From Phaeotremella fagi (Eukaryota > Basidiomycota > Tremellomycetes > Tremellales > Phaeotremellaceae): a stretch of DNA of 64,000 nucleotides. The stretch covers positions 558,001 to 622,000 of the forward strand of contig BCHU01000014.1 in the NCBI GenBank assembly GCA_001599715.1, in the 5' to 3' direction. This document shows, one piece after another, positions 13,032-21,055 of the stretch. How positions within the stretch are numbered: the stretch's first letter is position 1; the number at the start of each line of letters is the position of its first letter. The notes under the pieces were generated by a model. That model saw nothing but the letters and a program-made list of their open reading frames with translations. It did not search any database and was not told the DNA's origin. The translations under genes were made by a program, and so were the position numbers.

Positions 13032-14441
13032 ATGATCTACCTATTATCAACATTACTCCTGCTCTTCCTATCATCACCTCTCACTCAAGCTGGTACATTC
13101 AACGGTCAAGTCATAAATTTAGATGCAAAATCATTCAAACAAGTGATGGCAGACGAGCACGCCTCTGTAAGTCCTCCACTCCCAATCTCCAACTAACCTC
13201 TCAGATGGTAGTCTTCTATGCGCCATGGTCAGTATCACCTCTCTGCAAATAGTGAAAACATCATTAACATCAACAGGTGTGGTCACTGCAAAAATCTCTC
13301 ACCGCATTGGGAAGCAGCTGCCGCTTCCCTCTCACCCCTGATTCCATTCTACGCTGTCGACTGTGATACCCAACCCAACAAACCCCTCTGTGCGGAATAC
13401 CAAATCAAAGGTTTCCCAACTATCAAAGCTTTTCCTAAAGGCTCCAAAGGCGCGGCGAAGGACTATAACGGTGAAAGAGAAAAAGGTCCTCTAATTGAAT
13501 ATGCCAAGAATTTGGTCCCTGATAGAGTAAAGAAGTTACGGGCTGATGGAGATGTTTCGAAGGTGTTGGACAAATTTTTGAAAGATGTATGTTGGAACTA
13601 TCAGGATGGAGATGGATCTGATTATCATTAGAAATCTGCTCTACCTCATGCTTTGTTGATTCATCCTTCGGCCCCTTCAATCCCATTCTTATGGAAAGTT
13701 TTAGCTCACAGATTTTCCGGAAAGGTAGGTTAACATTCTCTTTGTGTTAGATTAAAAACGACTACTGACCGAAAACACATTCAAACAGATTCATACAGGA
13801 TACATACGTGATACAAATTCTCATTCTGTTCTTTCGACACTCGGAATATATGATGCAGCGGACACGACTCGAGATGCCACCCGAGCAGTAATTTGGCAAA
13901 AAGGGTCGGGTATAGCTGAAATCGTTGAATATGATGGTAAGTAGCTAGTGACGATAGTAATCAGTCGATAGCTAATCAGTCGACAGGGACGATGAAATTC
14001 AACGGTTTGATGGATTGGCTTCAATCACAACTCGATGATCCATCTTCACCTTCGGATAAAAAAGTGACATCCGGTAGTTCAACAGCCACCACCACACCCA
14101 CAACTTCCCCAACCTCGACCCCCTCCTCAACAGAAGACGCAGCAGCGAAAAAAGCTAAAGCCCAAGCTAAACTCGACGAAGCCGAACGACGAGATCGAAT
14201 CCGAAGGGAGAAACTGGAGTTGGAAAAGGCGTTGAAAGGAGAAAGAATCGCTGATGAGGAATCAGGAGATATTGTCGAGGAAGCAAGTAAAGTTGATGCC
14301 CCAGCTGCTGTTCCTGAGAGCAGTGAGGAGGTGGTAGTTGAATCAAAGGGGGGCGCACCTGATCCAATACCTGAAGACATTTTGATTGAGGAGGAAACAG
14401 AAGTTCCTGAAGAAACTGCAAGGGTTCATGAGGAATTATGA
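13032..14441 (+). CDS. ER protein disulfide isomerase with HEEL retention signal
   Basis: A signal peptide (MIYLLSTLLLLFLSSPLTQA) leads into a thioredoxin domain with YAPWCGHCKNLSPHW as the CxxC active site and the cis-Pro loop IKGFPTIKAF. An intron splits the codon of the Trp just before CGHC. A second, inactive thioredoxin-like region follows (residues about 140-250). Then come a Ser/Thr-rich linker, a charged coiled coil (KAKAQAKLDEAERRDRIRRE) and an acidic tail. The last four residues are HEEL, a KDEL/HDEL-type ER retrieval signal. The layout of a single active thioredoxin domain resembles the Mpd1/PDIA6 group. It should oxidise or isomerise disulfides in the ER lumen. The gene is convergent with the next gene, stops about 120 nt apart. 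Confidence 0.88.
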
Positions 14442-14563
14442 TAGATTTCCATGCATTGTTTGGTTTGTTATTACTATTGGCTACGGTTTTCATGCTATTA
14501 TAGACTACATTGACTTTATCCTACATTCCTCCGACGATCCGTTTCGAAAGACGATCGGGTTGA

Positions 14564-15086
14564 TCATTCTTTAGCATGACTCTTGGCAGTGTTCAGAGGT
14601 TTTTCACCCTTCCCACCCTGTTGATCAGGAGATTTCGAGTAATCCTCTGAAGCAGGTGATTTCTGCGTGAAATCTTTACCGCTCTATTTGTCATTTCATC
14701 AGCTAACATCCATGGAAATTAGTGAGACAGCTCACCTCACGCTCGACATCTTTGGCAGCTGATTTAGGATTCGAATCTTTATTAAAAGCAGCATCGGTAT
14801 GGGCGACGTCGTCGATCTATATACCCTCATCAGTCATTACCCAGAAGAAATAAGGAGGGAGGGGGAGACATACACCAGCACCAGTACTTCCACTCTCATC
14901 ACTATAAAGCTCTTTACGTCCTTTATCACTAGCGTACCCTCTCGTACTCATTACTGAGAGGGTTCGACTGAAGGCTCGCGGACGTGAGGGACCTCCACCG
15001 GAGAAGGTTGTGAGTTCTACCATTTGAGGTCCGGGTGTTGGTGGGATTATAGGGGTGTGTAAGAGGATACGGAATGTTCTGAACAT
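14564..15086 (-). CDS. small predicted mitochondrial protein, conserved fungal type
   Basis: Exons 14874-15086, 14736-14816 and 14564-14683 join to about 137 residues. The N-terminal half is rich in R, S, P and T with few acids (RAFSRTLSVMSTRGYASDKG), typical of a mitochondrial targeting peptide with an RGYAS-like cleavage region. The mature part is hydrophilic: DDVAHTDAAFNKDSNPKSA, then DVERESGKDF and a Lys/Pro/Ser-rich tail. Similar AAF-K-D-x-x-P-K-S proteins occur widely in fungi as uncharacterised mitochondrial proteins, by my recollection. The function is unknown. Confidence 0.7.
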
Positions 15087-15837
15087 GATTATCTTTTATC
15101 GATTAGTGTTGTTGATGAAGATTTCAAGATATGGAGTGGTGGTCAGTTGTAAAAGAGGTCAGATCGAAACATATATACAAACAAAATTGAAACCTCTGAC
15201 GTCATAAACGATCTCAATCTCCGGTTAGTCAGCCTAACATTTTTGGATCTTGGAAACTTTTATGTCAGGGTCATCTGCCAAACTGAGCTTCAATTAGCTG
15301 AGGGTGGTTAACTGGGGATGGAGAGTGGACATTGTCAGTTGGACGTGGTAGATAGTCCTGATAAGAATGACTCTCTGACTGCATTAGATCGGTCTCGGCG
15401 GCCCACTTATGAATCAATCTTCAACAGTATTACCCGTTCGCTCGAGCGCGACGTGGTAGTTTACTTGATTCATCAAGAACCCAAAGAAAACTTCATAAGG
15501 ACTCAAAAAATCTCATCCTAAATACAGCTTATCCAAGCATCCTCTTACCTGGACCAACTCCCCAATCCCCCAAGTTCTCTTCATACCAAGCTGACATTTA
15601 GAAAGCTCTATGAAATGTTCAATGTGGCACCTCGATCCTTTCACCTGGTATGTTGTTTCGCCTTCAGGAGTTGAAAGGATCGTTGATGGCGTCATGAAAT
15701 CGACTCTATATTTTTGTGATATCAATGGAGGACTTAAGGTGATTAATTTTGAGGGTATATAAGGGGATTTTCATCCTCTTTTCTTTCTCTTTTCTACATC
15801 CAACTTTCACAATAAATACAAATTTCAACCATACAAC
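15087..15837. other. intergenic, promoter of the first tandem-array gene
   Basis: No gene is supported. It contains GTGGCA at 15624-15629, a TGATATCAATGGAGG element at 15717-15731, a TATATAA box at 15756-15762 and a pyrimidine-rich stretch before the ATG at 15838. A short open frame at 15318-15521 has no supporting features. Confidence 0.5.
15717..15731 (+). promoter_or_regulatory. array promoter element TGATATCAATGGAGG
   Basis: This 15-mer has close copies at 16853-16867 and 18087-18101 (TGAT[AC]TCAAAGGAGG type), each about 105-150 nt before the ATG of an array gene and followed by a TATA-like sequence. The conservation amid diverged flanks suggests a binding site. It could also be residual similarity from duplication. 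Confidence 0.45.
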
Positions 15838-16392
15838 ATGAGTAAATTTGAGTCTCACTTTTTATACTCGCTTTGGGATAAAAGCGAAATCCACCCTTTC
15901 GAACCAAATCCCTCATGTCAAGTCGCCCTCTACACCAACGACTACTCAATGGATTCTAAAACATTCACTCTCGCCAAGACCCATTTCCCGATTCCCAGTT
16001 TCGAACAAGAAGATCGTGAAAAGATCGAAATGGGTCATAGATCACACTACGGTACGGAGTATCAAAAACTTCAAAAGTTCTTCAAGAGGAACTCAAGATA
16101 CTCTATCGTCTCCGAAAACAACACCACTAAAATTCAACTCATTGAAGATGATACCGCCCAACCTGCGGTCGTTACTCATTTTACCGCCTTTGATTTCTGG
16201 GAGGATGAGGATTCTGGTTATACAAGGCTTACCAATTACAGATGTCGTCCAGAAGAAGACGGTAATAGATGTTTTGCTGGGTTTTTCAAAATGGAAGGGG
16301 ATGAGGGTGAGAAAAGGGTTGCTGAGGGCGAGACAAAGGTTGCTGAGGGTGAGACAAAGGTTGCCGGGGATAGAACTGAGGGAGGGGAGTAA
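15838..16392 (+). CDS. tandem-array family protein, copy 1 (unknown function)
   Basis: This intronless gene encodes 184 residues with no signal peptide or membrane segment. It shares with the next gene the block NPSCQV-LYT-DY...FTL near residues 27-50 and GNR-FAGFFKMEGDE near residues 140-155. It carries Y/F-rich middle segments such as YQKLQKFFKRNSRY and IQLIEDD. The C terminus ends in short repeats (VAEGETK twice), which look like recent slippage. I do not recognise the family. Alternating polar and aromatic residues suggest a small beta-rich soluble protein. The ATG is preceded by a TATA box and pyrimidine stretch. Absence of introns in an intron-dense genome is notable. Confidence 0.7.
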   Translation: MSKFESHFLYSLWDKSEIHPFEPNPSCQVALYTNDYSMDSKTFTLAKTHFPIPSFEQEDREKIEMGHRSHYGTEYQKLQKFFKRNSRYSIVSENNTTKIQLIEDDTAQPAVVTHFTAFDFWEDEDSGYTRLTNYRCRPEEDGNRCFAGFFKMEGDEGEKRVAEGETKVAEGETKVAGDRTEGGE

Positions 16393-16724
16393 TCCCTTCC
16401 TTCGTTACTTCCTAAAAGTATCAAGTAGTGAAAGGATTCATTTAGTTTCGTGTTAGTTTCTAGTCTGTACAGTAGTGTTTTTGAAGTTATGATGATGATG
16501 ATGATGATGAGATTTCTATGAGGTTGCACCTTTCTCATGCGAACCTTTGTTGTCATGGACGACATCGGGCACATAATGAATATCCGCATTGACTCACATG
16601 AAAATAAATGCACTGAGAGGGATTGTAAATTCCGTTCCTATAATCGGACTATCGTTTCATGGATCCTGTGGAATGAAATTTATACCACCTCGAAGGACTC
16701 CCAAGGTGGATCAAGAACTCACTC

Positions 16725-16747
16725 TGTGGCATGACGAAAATGCCACA
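16725..16747. promoter_or_regulatory. inverted repeat TGTGGCA - 9 nt - TGCCACA
   Basis: This perfect 7-bp inverted repeat has a 9-nt spacer ending in GAAAA. The same arms and spacer length recur at 17962-17984 before copy 3. The centre is about 240 nt before the start codon. It is operator-like in form, and the binding factor is unknown. Confidence 0.55.
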
Positions 16748-16852
16748 CAGCCAACTCCTTACCGATACACGTTCTTTCCTTTGCGTGTTTGACCCTTTCT
16801 CTCTGAACAAAAGAGTGAGAAAAAACTGAATACACCGACTCGAATTCTGACA

Positions 16853-16867
16853 TGATCTCAAAGGAGG
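16853..16867 (+). promoter_or_regulatory. array promoter element TGATCTCAAAGGAGG
   Basis: This is the second copy of the element described at 15717, 106 nt after the inverted repeat and about 110 nt before the ATG of copy 2. The same spacing holds at copy 3 (103 nt). Confidence 0.45.
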
Positions 16868-16978
16868 AAAAAAATGGTTGATCTTTGGGGTGTATACAGT
16901 ATACTGGGGCTTCCAGTCTCGTTTCTTTCTCTTTTCCATATTCCAACTTTTACGACAAATATATTTTGAACATACAAT

Positions 16979-17527
16979 ATGTCTCTCCTTTTGAACAAAG
17001 TTTGGGCAAAAAGCTCTTACAGCAGCGAAGAAGAAAACCCTTCATGTCAAGTCGTCCTCTACACCTCCGACTACGATTCCGGAACATTCACTCTCGACCA
17101 GATCGATCTACCGGATCCCGTTATCTCGAGTGTCGATCTACCGGATCCCGTTATCTCGAGTGTCGATCACCACTACTTTGGGGGAGGAGTTGGTCGCTAC
17201 TACAGTCAAGAGCGTTCAAAACTTGGAGGATTCTTCAAGATGGGTTCAAGGTACACTCATACTTCCGAAGGCGACCTCACCAAATTTCAACTCATTCAAG
17301 ATGTTGGTACCCCTCAGTCAATGAAGGCTGCTAATGCTACTCATTTAAGGATCTGTCACTGGTACAGATATAATGGTAAAGCAAAGGTCACCGACACTAT
17401 TTTCCTGGATGAACAAAGAAAGGGTAATAGAAGTTTTGCTGGTTTTTTCAAAATGGAAGGAGATGAGGTTGAGACCGAGGTTGAGGGATGTGAAACGACC
17501 AAGGGAGAGGAGCAAACCCTTCCTTAG
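16979..17527 (+). CDS. tandem-array family protein, copy 2 (unknown function)
   Basis: This intronless gene encodes 182 residues. It shares NPSCQVVLYTSDY near residue 23 and RKGNRSFAGFFKMEGDE near residue 145 with copy 1, as well as FQLIQD in the middle. A perfect 30-nt direct duplication (17105-17134 and 17135-17164) gives LPDPVISSVD twice, inserted between the N-terminal block and the Tyr-rich middle. The length difference from copy 1 is small, so the insertion is tolerated. The C-terminal tail is Glu-rich with short valine-glutamate repeats. No known domain was recognised. Confidence 0.7.
   Translation: MSLLLNKVWAKSSYSSEEENPSCQVVLYTSDYDSGTFTLDQIDLPDPVISSVDLPDPVISSVDHHYFGGGVGRYYSQERSKLGGFFKMGSRYTHTSEGDLTKFQLIQDVGTPQSMKAANATHLRICHWYRYNGKAKVTDTIFLDEQRKGNRSFAGFFKMEGDEVETEVEGCETTKGEEQTLP
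17105..17164. repeat. 30-bp perfect direct repeat inside copy 2
   Basis: The 30-bp unit GATCTACCGG...CGAGTGTC occurs twice back to back without mismatch. It keeps the reading frame and adds ten residues. Perfect identity suggests a recent event. Confidence 0.9.
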
Positions 17528-17961
17528 TTACGTCGCAGATTCCTACAGGTACTGTATAGGTAGTGAAAGGGTTCGTTTAGTGTTTTTGATTAGCTTTTAC
17601 GTCAGTACGGTGGTGCTTTTGATGTTATGATGTGCTTGAAATTCAATACGCTAGAAAGGGAAATATTGTGAATTGAATCAATAGCCGACCGATAATCGAA
17701 TCCATGCTTCATGGATGCTGTGGAAAGTTACACCACTCGAAAGCGTTAGGTGAACCGGTACTCGTGCTGAAGTGACTTGATTGTTGGGGCTAACTCTTCT
17801 TTCGGCCCCTTACTTTGGACGTCCATAGTCTAAGATAGACTTGGCTCTTGCCTGTTTTGATCTTTTCGTATATCAAGCTAAGAGTCACTATAGGTAAACT
17901 TCGTTATTGTGTTTGCTTGTTGAGTTAATCAATTTACCGTAGCCTAACATCAATCGTTCGA

Positions 17962-17984
17962 TGTGGCAGAATGAAAATGCCACA
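17962..17984. promoter_or_regulatory. inverted repeat TGTGGCA - 9 nt - TGCCACA
   Basis: This has identical arms and spacer length to the element at 16725-16747. The spacer again ends in GAAAA. It lies 250 nt before the ATG of copy 3. Confidence 0.55.
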
Positions 17985-18086
17985 CCACCTTTTACCGAAT
18001 AATCTTTCCATTACTTTGCATGTTTGACCTTCTCTATGAACAAAAGAACTAAAATTGCGTGGTGATATCGACTCGATTGTGTTTTT

Positions 18087-18101
18087 TGATATCAAAGGAG
18101 G
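18087..18101 (+). promoter_or_regulatory. array promoter element TGATATCAAAGGAGG
   Basis: This is the third copy of the element described at 15717, 103 nt after the inverted repeat and followed by a TATATAT box. Confidence 0.45.
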
Positions 18102-18233
18102 TTTATAATGGTTGACTTGGGGAGTGCAGTGTATCTATATATGGGGTCTTCTACCCTCGTTTCTTTCTCTCTTTTACATCCATCCATTACAACAACTGAT
18201 AACTTGTAATTTGAACACTCCAACGAATCAGCT

Positions 18234-18839
18234 ATGTCAACTGCTTTCCAAGATACTTTCAAATATTTTCCTGCAGATGGTACTTTCATGCGAAAGCCAT
18301 GTCCCGCCGCCGTCTATACCACTGATTTCAATCCCGAAACCAAAGAGTTTACCGTCAGCGACTTCAAATCATATCACGAAACATACATCTATCCCAAGTA
18401 CTCGGCAAATAGTTGCAAACACCTCAGCCTAAAGCTCACCGAAAACTTCGCCAAAGGTTCACGCTTCAAGGTCGGCGAAGAGTGGTGGGAGACTTTGATA
18501 AAATTGGATTCAAACTCCCAACCGATTATGGATGGAGAAAATCGTCCGGTCACCACCCAAATCTGTGAGGGTTTCAAACAGATGACTTGGGAGGGAGAAT
18601 TTTCAGAAGATAATTTGGTTTTGGTTGAGGAAGAAGGTGAAGTTAAGGCTACAGATGAAGAAGGTGAAGGTAAGCCTACAGACGAAGAAGAAGAAGAGAA
18701 AGAAAAACCATCATTCGGCAGAAGCTTGCTAAACAGACTCGAGTCCCTCAAGGAAATCACGTCCAGCTCCGAAGCCAGCTCTACGCCAAGTACAAGTACG
18801 GGTATCAATCGAGCCTTTGTTGGTTTCTTCGTTGGCTGA
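18234..18839 (+). CDS. tandem-array family protein, copy 3 (unknown function)
   Basis: This intronless gene encodes 201 residues and is more diverged than copies 1 and 2. It keeps the N-terminal pattern KPCPAAVYTTDFNPETKEFTV (compare PSCQVVLYTSDY...FTL) and the C-terminal NRAFVGFFVG (compare NRSFAGFFKM). Between them lies an acidic low-complexity stretch (about residues 130-160, repeats of ATDEEGEG and KPTDEEEEEK) and a Ser-rich region. It ends right after the FVGFF block, whereas copies 1 and 2 carry extra tails. The function is unknown. Membership of the family rests on the two end motifs, position and the shared promoter. Confidence 0.65.
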   Translation: MSTAFQDTFKYFPADGTFMRKPCPAAVYTTDFNPETKEFTVSDFKSYHETYIYPKYSANSCKHLSLKLTENFAKGSRFKVGEEWWETLIKLDSNSQPIMDGENRPVTTQICEGFKQMTWEGEFSEDNLVLVEEEGEVKATDEEGEGKPTDEEEEEKEKPSFGRSLLNRLESLKEITSSSEASSTPSTSTGINRAFVGFFVG

Positions 18840-19275
18840 TGTGATGGTTGAGAATCATGGTCGCGATAAGTGGAGGAGTCAGAAAAAGTTGAAGTAGAAG
18901 GAGTGGCGGAGTCAGAAATTTATGTGTTGAATATGTATTGATCAGTTTAGAATTATTTTCCAGTCTCGTGCTGTTAAGTGACTGATAGCATACAGCAGAG
19001 TTTGTTTCTACTGTTGTGAGTAGAGAGTCTGGATCATTCGAGCGCAGCTCAAAGACCACTCTCTCGGTCGATTTGCCTAAGAAAGTATTCTAAGCAGCCT
19101 TCCAGTAGAGCCTTCGGGTAATGTAGGCAGAATAGAGAAGCCCTCGTTGACGATAAAAGACCCGGGCAACAGAAATTAAAGGAGCTTGGAAGTCGATAGT
19201 GCCTATTGTCTCTCCTGTCTTCTCTTCACTTATTATACCTTCCGAAAAAATCTTACTAGCCATCAACTAAAGCAA
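18840..19275. other. intergenic within the tandem array
   Basis: No gene or RNA is recognised. Unlike the other three promoters, the segment before copy 4 lacks the inverted repeat and the AAAGGAGG element, although AAAGGAGC occurs near 19179. Confidence 0.45.
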
Positions 19276-19716
19276 ATGTCAACAGATACGGGATCAGAGC
19301 AAAACATATCAAGTACCGAGTTGCACGCAGGACTCGCCACCCATGATTGGGATGAAGAAACGCAAACTTTCTCTGTAGAAGAATTCCGATCCCTCAGCAA
19401 TCTAGAAGATCCAGACTATAAACGTCAATTTGAAGCTCTAGCAAGAGTTTTATCCGTCGGGTCAAAGATCAAACTGGTATCCAGAGGTGAAAACGAATAC
19501 GATACTTTTGTTCAAGAAAACGGGGAAGCGGGGACTATGGTTCAGGTTTTTGAAATGAAACATCTTGCTTTCGTTGATGATGATGAGGGAGAAGGAGTTA
19601 TAAGTGTTCGAATTCAAAAACACCTTAATGGTGATACGCAGAACCTCCATTCAGAACGAAGTGCTGAACGGTCTTTTACAGGATGGTTTGTTCTATCTCA
19701 GAGTACAGAATCATAG
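19276..19716 (+). CDS. tandem-array family protein, copy 4 (unknown function)
   Basis: I chose the ATG at 19276. The frame is open further upstream but without an ATG in a fitting context. The protein has 146 residues, the shortest and most diverged member. It keeps ELHAGLATHDWDEETQTFSV near residue 16 and ERSFTGWFVLS near the end, matching the two family blocks. The middle includes VGSKIKLVSRGENEYDTFV. There are no introns, signal peptide or membrane segment. The missing promoter elements suggest different control or the oldest copy. Confidence 0.6.
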   Translation: MSTDTGSEQNISSTELHAGLATHDWDEETQTFSVEEFRSLSNLEDPDYKRQFEALARVLSVGSKIKLVSRGENEYDTFVQENGEAGTMVQVFEMKHLAFVDDDEGEGVISVRIQKHLNGDTQNLHSERSAERSFTGWFVLSQSTES

Positions 19717-20021
19717 ACGTCAGCTGGGAGGAAGGTAGTCTAGTCTCTGTGATGTACTGTAATGTATGAGAGGAGGAGGATTCATAAGATTCCTCGATGA
19801 ATTTAACTTTTCACTGCCAATGGTAATACCAGCAACAACTGATCCATCTGACTCTGTTCAGTGCTCGTATGGTATGAACCCAAAGATCGTGCTACTAATA
19901 GGAACTGTATTATACCATCTCACACAATCTGAAAGCACCTGCATATACAGCATAGTGCCAAATGTATTCACATAACTAAAAGCCTTTCATATCTCATCAT
20001 TACCTCTCGCCCCCCTGTCCT
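19717..20021. other. convergent intergenic region
   Basis: This lies between copy 4 and the minus-strand orphan gene. Nothing beyond untranslated sequence is seen. Confidence 0.5.
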
Positions 20022-20615
20022 TCAATGATCTTGCCCTTCCCTAGACTGACGTAATTTCTCCAAAACCATTTGACGCATCTGGATAGCTCCTTTCAAATTG
20101 GTCACCCCCGGTTCCAATTTCCCCCCAACCCTCCTCTTCATGGTAGCAATAAGACTTAAACCCTCAACAGTGACACCGTTCACACCCCATTCAACACTGG
20201 CTTCGCCTCGATTTATATAGTAAAAGGCTTTCGCTAACCCACCCCCTATTCCTGGTCTACCTTCCCATCTCCTGTCATGAATTTCGCTTCTCCTTCGAAA
20301 GCAGTAGTATGGTATCTTACTTCTGTTCTCTTCCGATTCAAATGAAGGTTTGTCGGATGTTCTGATGAAAAGGGAATCTTTTAATGTTTTGTAAACGAAA
20401 AGATCCTCTGTTGGCCAGCAGGGGTCACAGAAACTGGCGTCTTCTCTCCAATTTGATCGATTCTCTCCTTCAACGATTGTGATGCTCTCTAAAGTGAAGG
20501 TAGGCTCTCTGATATTTTTAAGTCTTATTGAGGGTGGTGATGAAGAGATAGCGTTCGAAGTATTGCTGATGTTGCTGATTTGAGATTTAGTGTTCGATGA
20601 GCCTGAGGCTGACAT
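20022..20615 (-). CDS. hypothetical single-exon protein
   Basis: This uninterrupted frame of 197 residues starts MSASGSSNTKSQISNISN and has a Ser/Asn-rich N terminus. The remainder looks globular: ITIVEGENRSNWREDASFCD, IPYYCFRRRSEIHDRRWEG, a Gly-rich turn, VEWGVNGVTVEGLSLIATM and a basic C-terminal helix (IQMRQMVLEKLRQSREG). There is no signal peptide or membrane segment. I recognise no family. The length and amino-acid balance favour a real gene over a chance frame. Confidence 0.65.
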   Translation of the reverse strand: MSASGSSNTKSQISNISNTSNAISSSPPSIRLKNIREPTFTLESITIVEGENRSNWREDASFCDPCWPTEDLFVYKTLKDSLFIRTSDKPSFESEENRSKIPYYCFRRRSEIHDRRWEGRPGIGGGLAKAFYYINRGEASVEWGVNGVTVEGLSLIATMKRRVGGKLEPGVTNLKGAIQMRQMVLEKLRQSREGQDH

Positions 20616-21055
20616 GTTGCCACCGTTCGTTGCTTAATGGAAGAAGGGAAAAATTGGTGCAGCTATCCTGTCGTTTTTAGTGAAAGACTTATCGCCTTCG
20701 AAGTCTTCATTGTGGAGTTGTCATTTCGATAATTAGAAGTGTCGGGTATTCAATCCTTTGTGGAGAGACTTCGATGGAAGCAGATAGACGTGGAGTACTG
20801 TGTAAAGTATGTGCCGGGTGGTTGTGCTGCAATTGACTGATGCGTGAGACTTCCTCCTTCCGATCAGTGCATGTCTCATTGTCAGTTTTCAAGACGACAT
20901 TTGATTATGAGATATTCAATAAAGAAAGTTGATCGAAATCATTCTGATTTACGGTAGCCACTCTGCCACTTCAAAGCGCGTCACCATGTTCACTGTCGTG
21001 TCAAGTCCTCATTATTCCATTGTTCTGACGAAATCACAACCTAAAACATTCAACC
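20616..21055. other. divergent intergenic region
   Basis: This is the promoter space between the orphan gene (minus) and the zinc transporter (plus). TGCCAC occurs at about 20618 and 20964. No other feature is recognised. Confidence 0.45.

Larger units (their letters stand above)
16393..16978. other. intergenic within the tandem array
   Basis: The 3' flank of copy 1 (TAGTGAAAGGATTC and following GTTATGATG) recurs after copy 2, showing that flanks were duplicated with the gene. A short ATG/GAT microsatellite lies near 16490-16512. The second half holds the inverted repeat at 16725-16747 and the element at 16853-16867, both promoter parts of copy 2. Confidence 0.6.
17528..18233. other. intergenic within the tandem array
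   Basis: No gene is seen. The downstream flank of copy 2 resembles that of copy 1. From about 17940 the sequence aligns with the promoter of copy 2: inverted repeat, then (G/A)C(A/G)TGTTTGACC, then GAACAAAAGA, GACTCGA, AAAGGAGG and a TATATAT box at 18136-18142. Confidence 0.6.

Noticed and set aside
14021..14380. 119-codon antisense frame within the PDI gene
   Set aside because: Shadow of the repetitive E/K/A-rich coding sequence on the other strand.
16861..16867. GGAGG sequences before array genes as ribosome binding sites
   Set aside because: The organism is clearly eukaryotic and these lie over 100 nt before the ATG; they are treated as promoter elements.
19040..19150. Possible tRNA-like segment between array copies 3 and 4
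   Set aside because: No A and B box pair and no cloverleaf could be drawn by eye.
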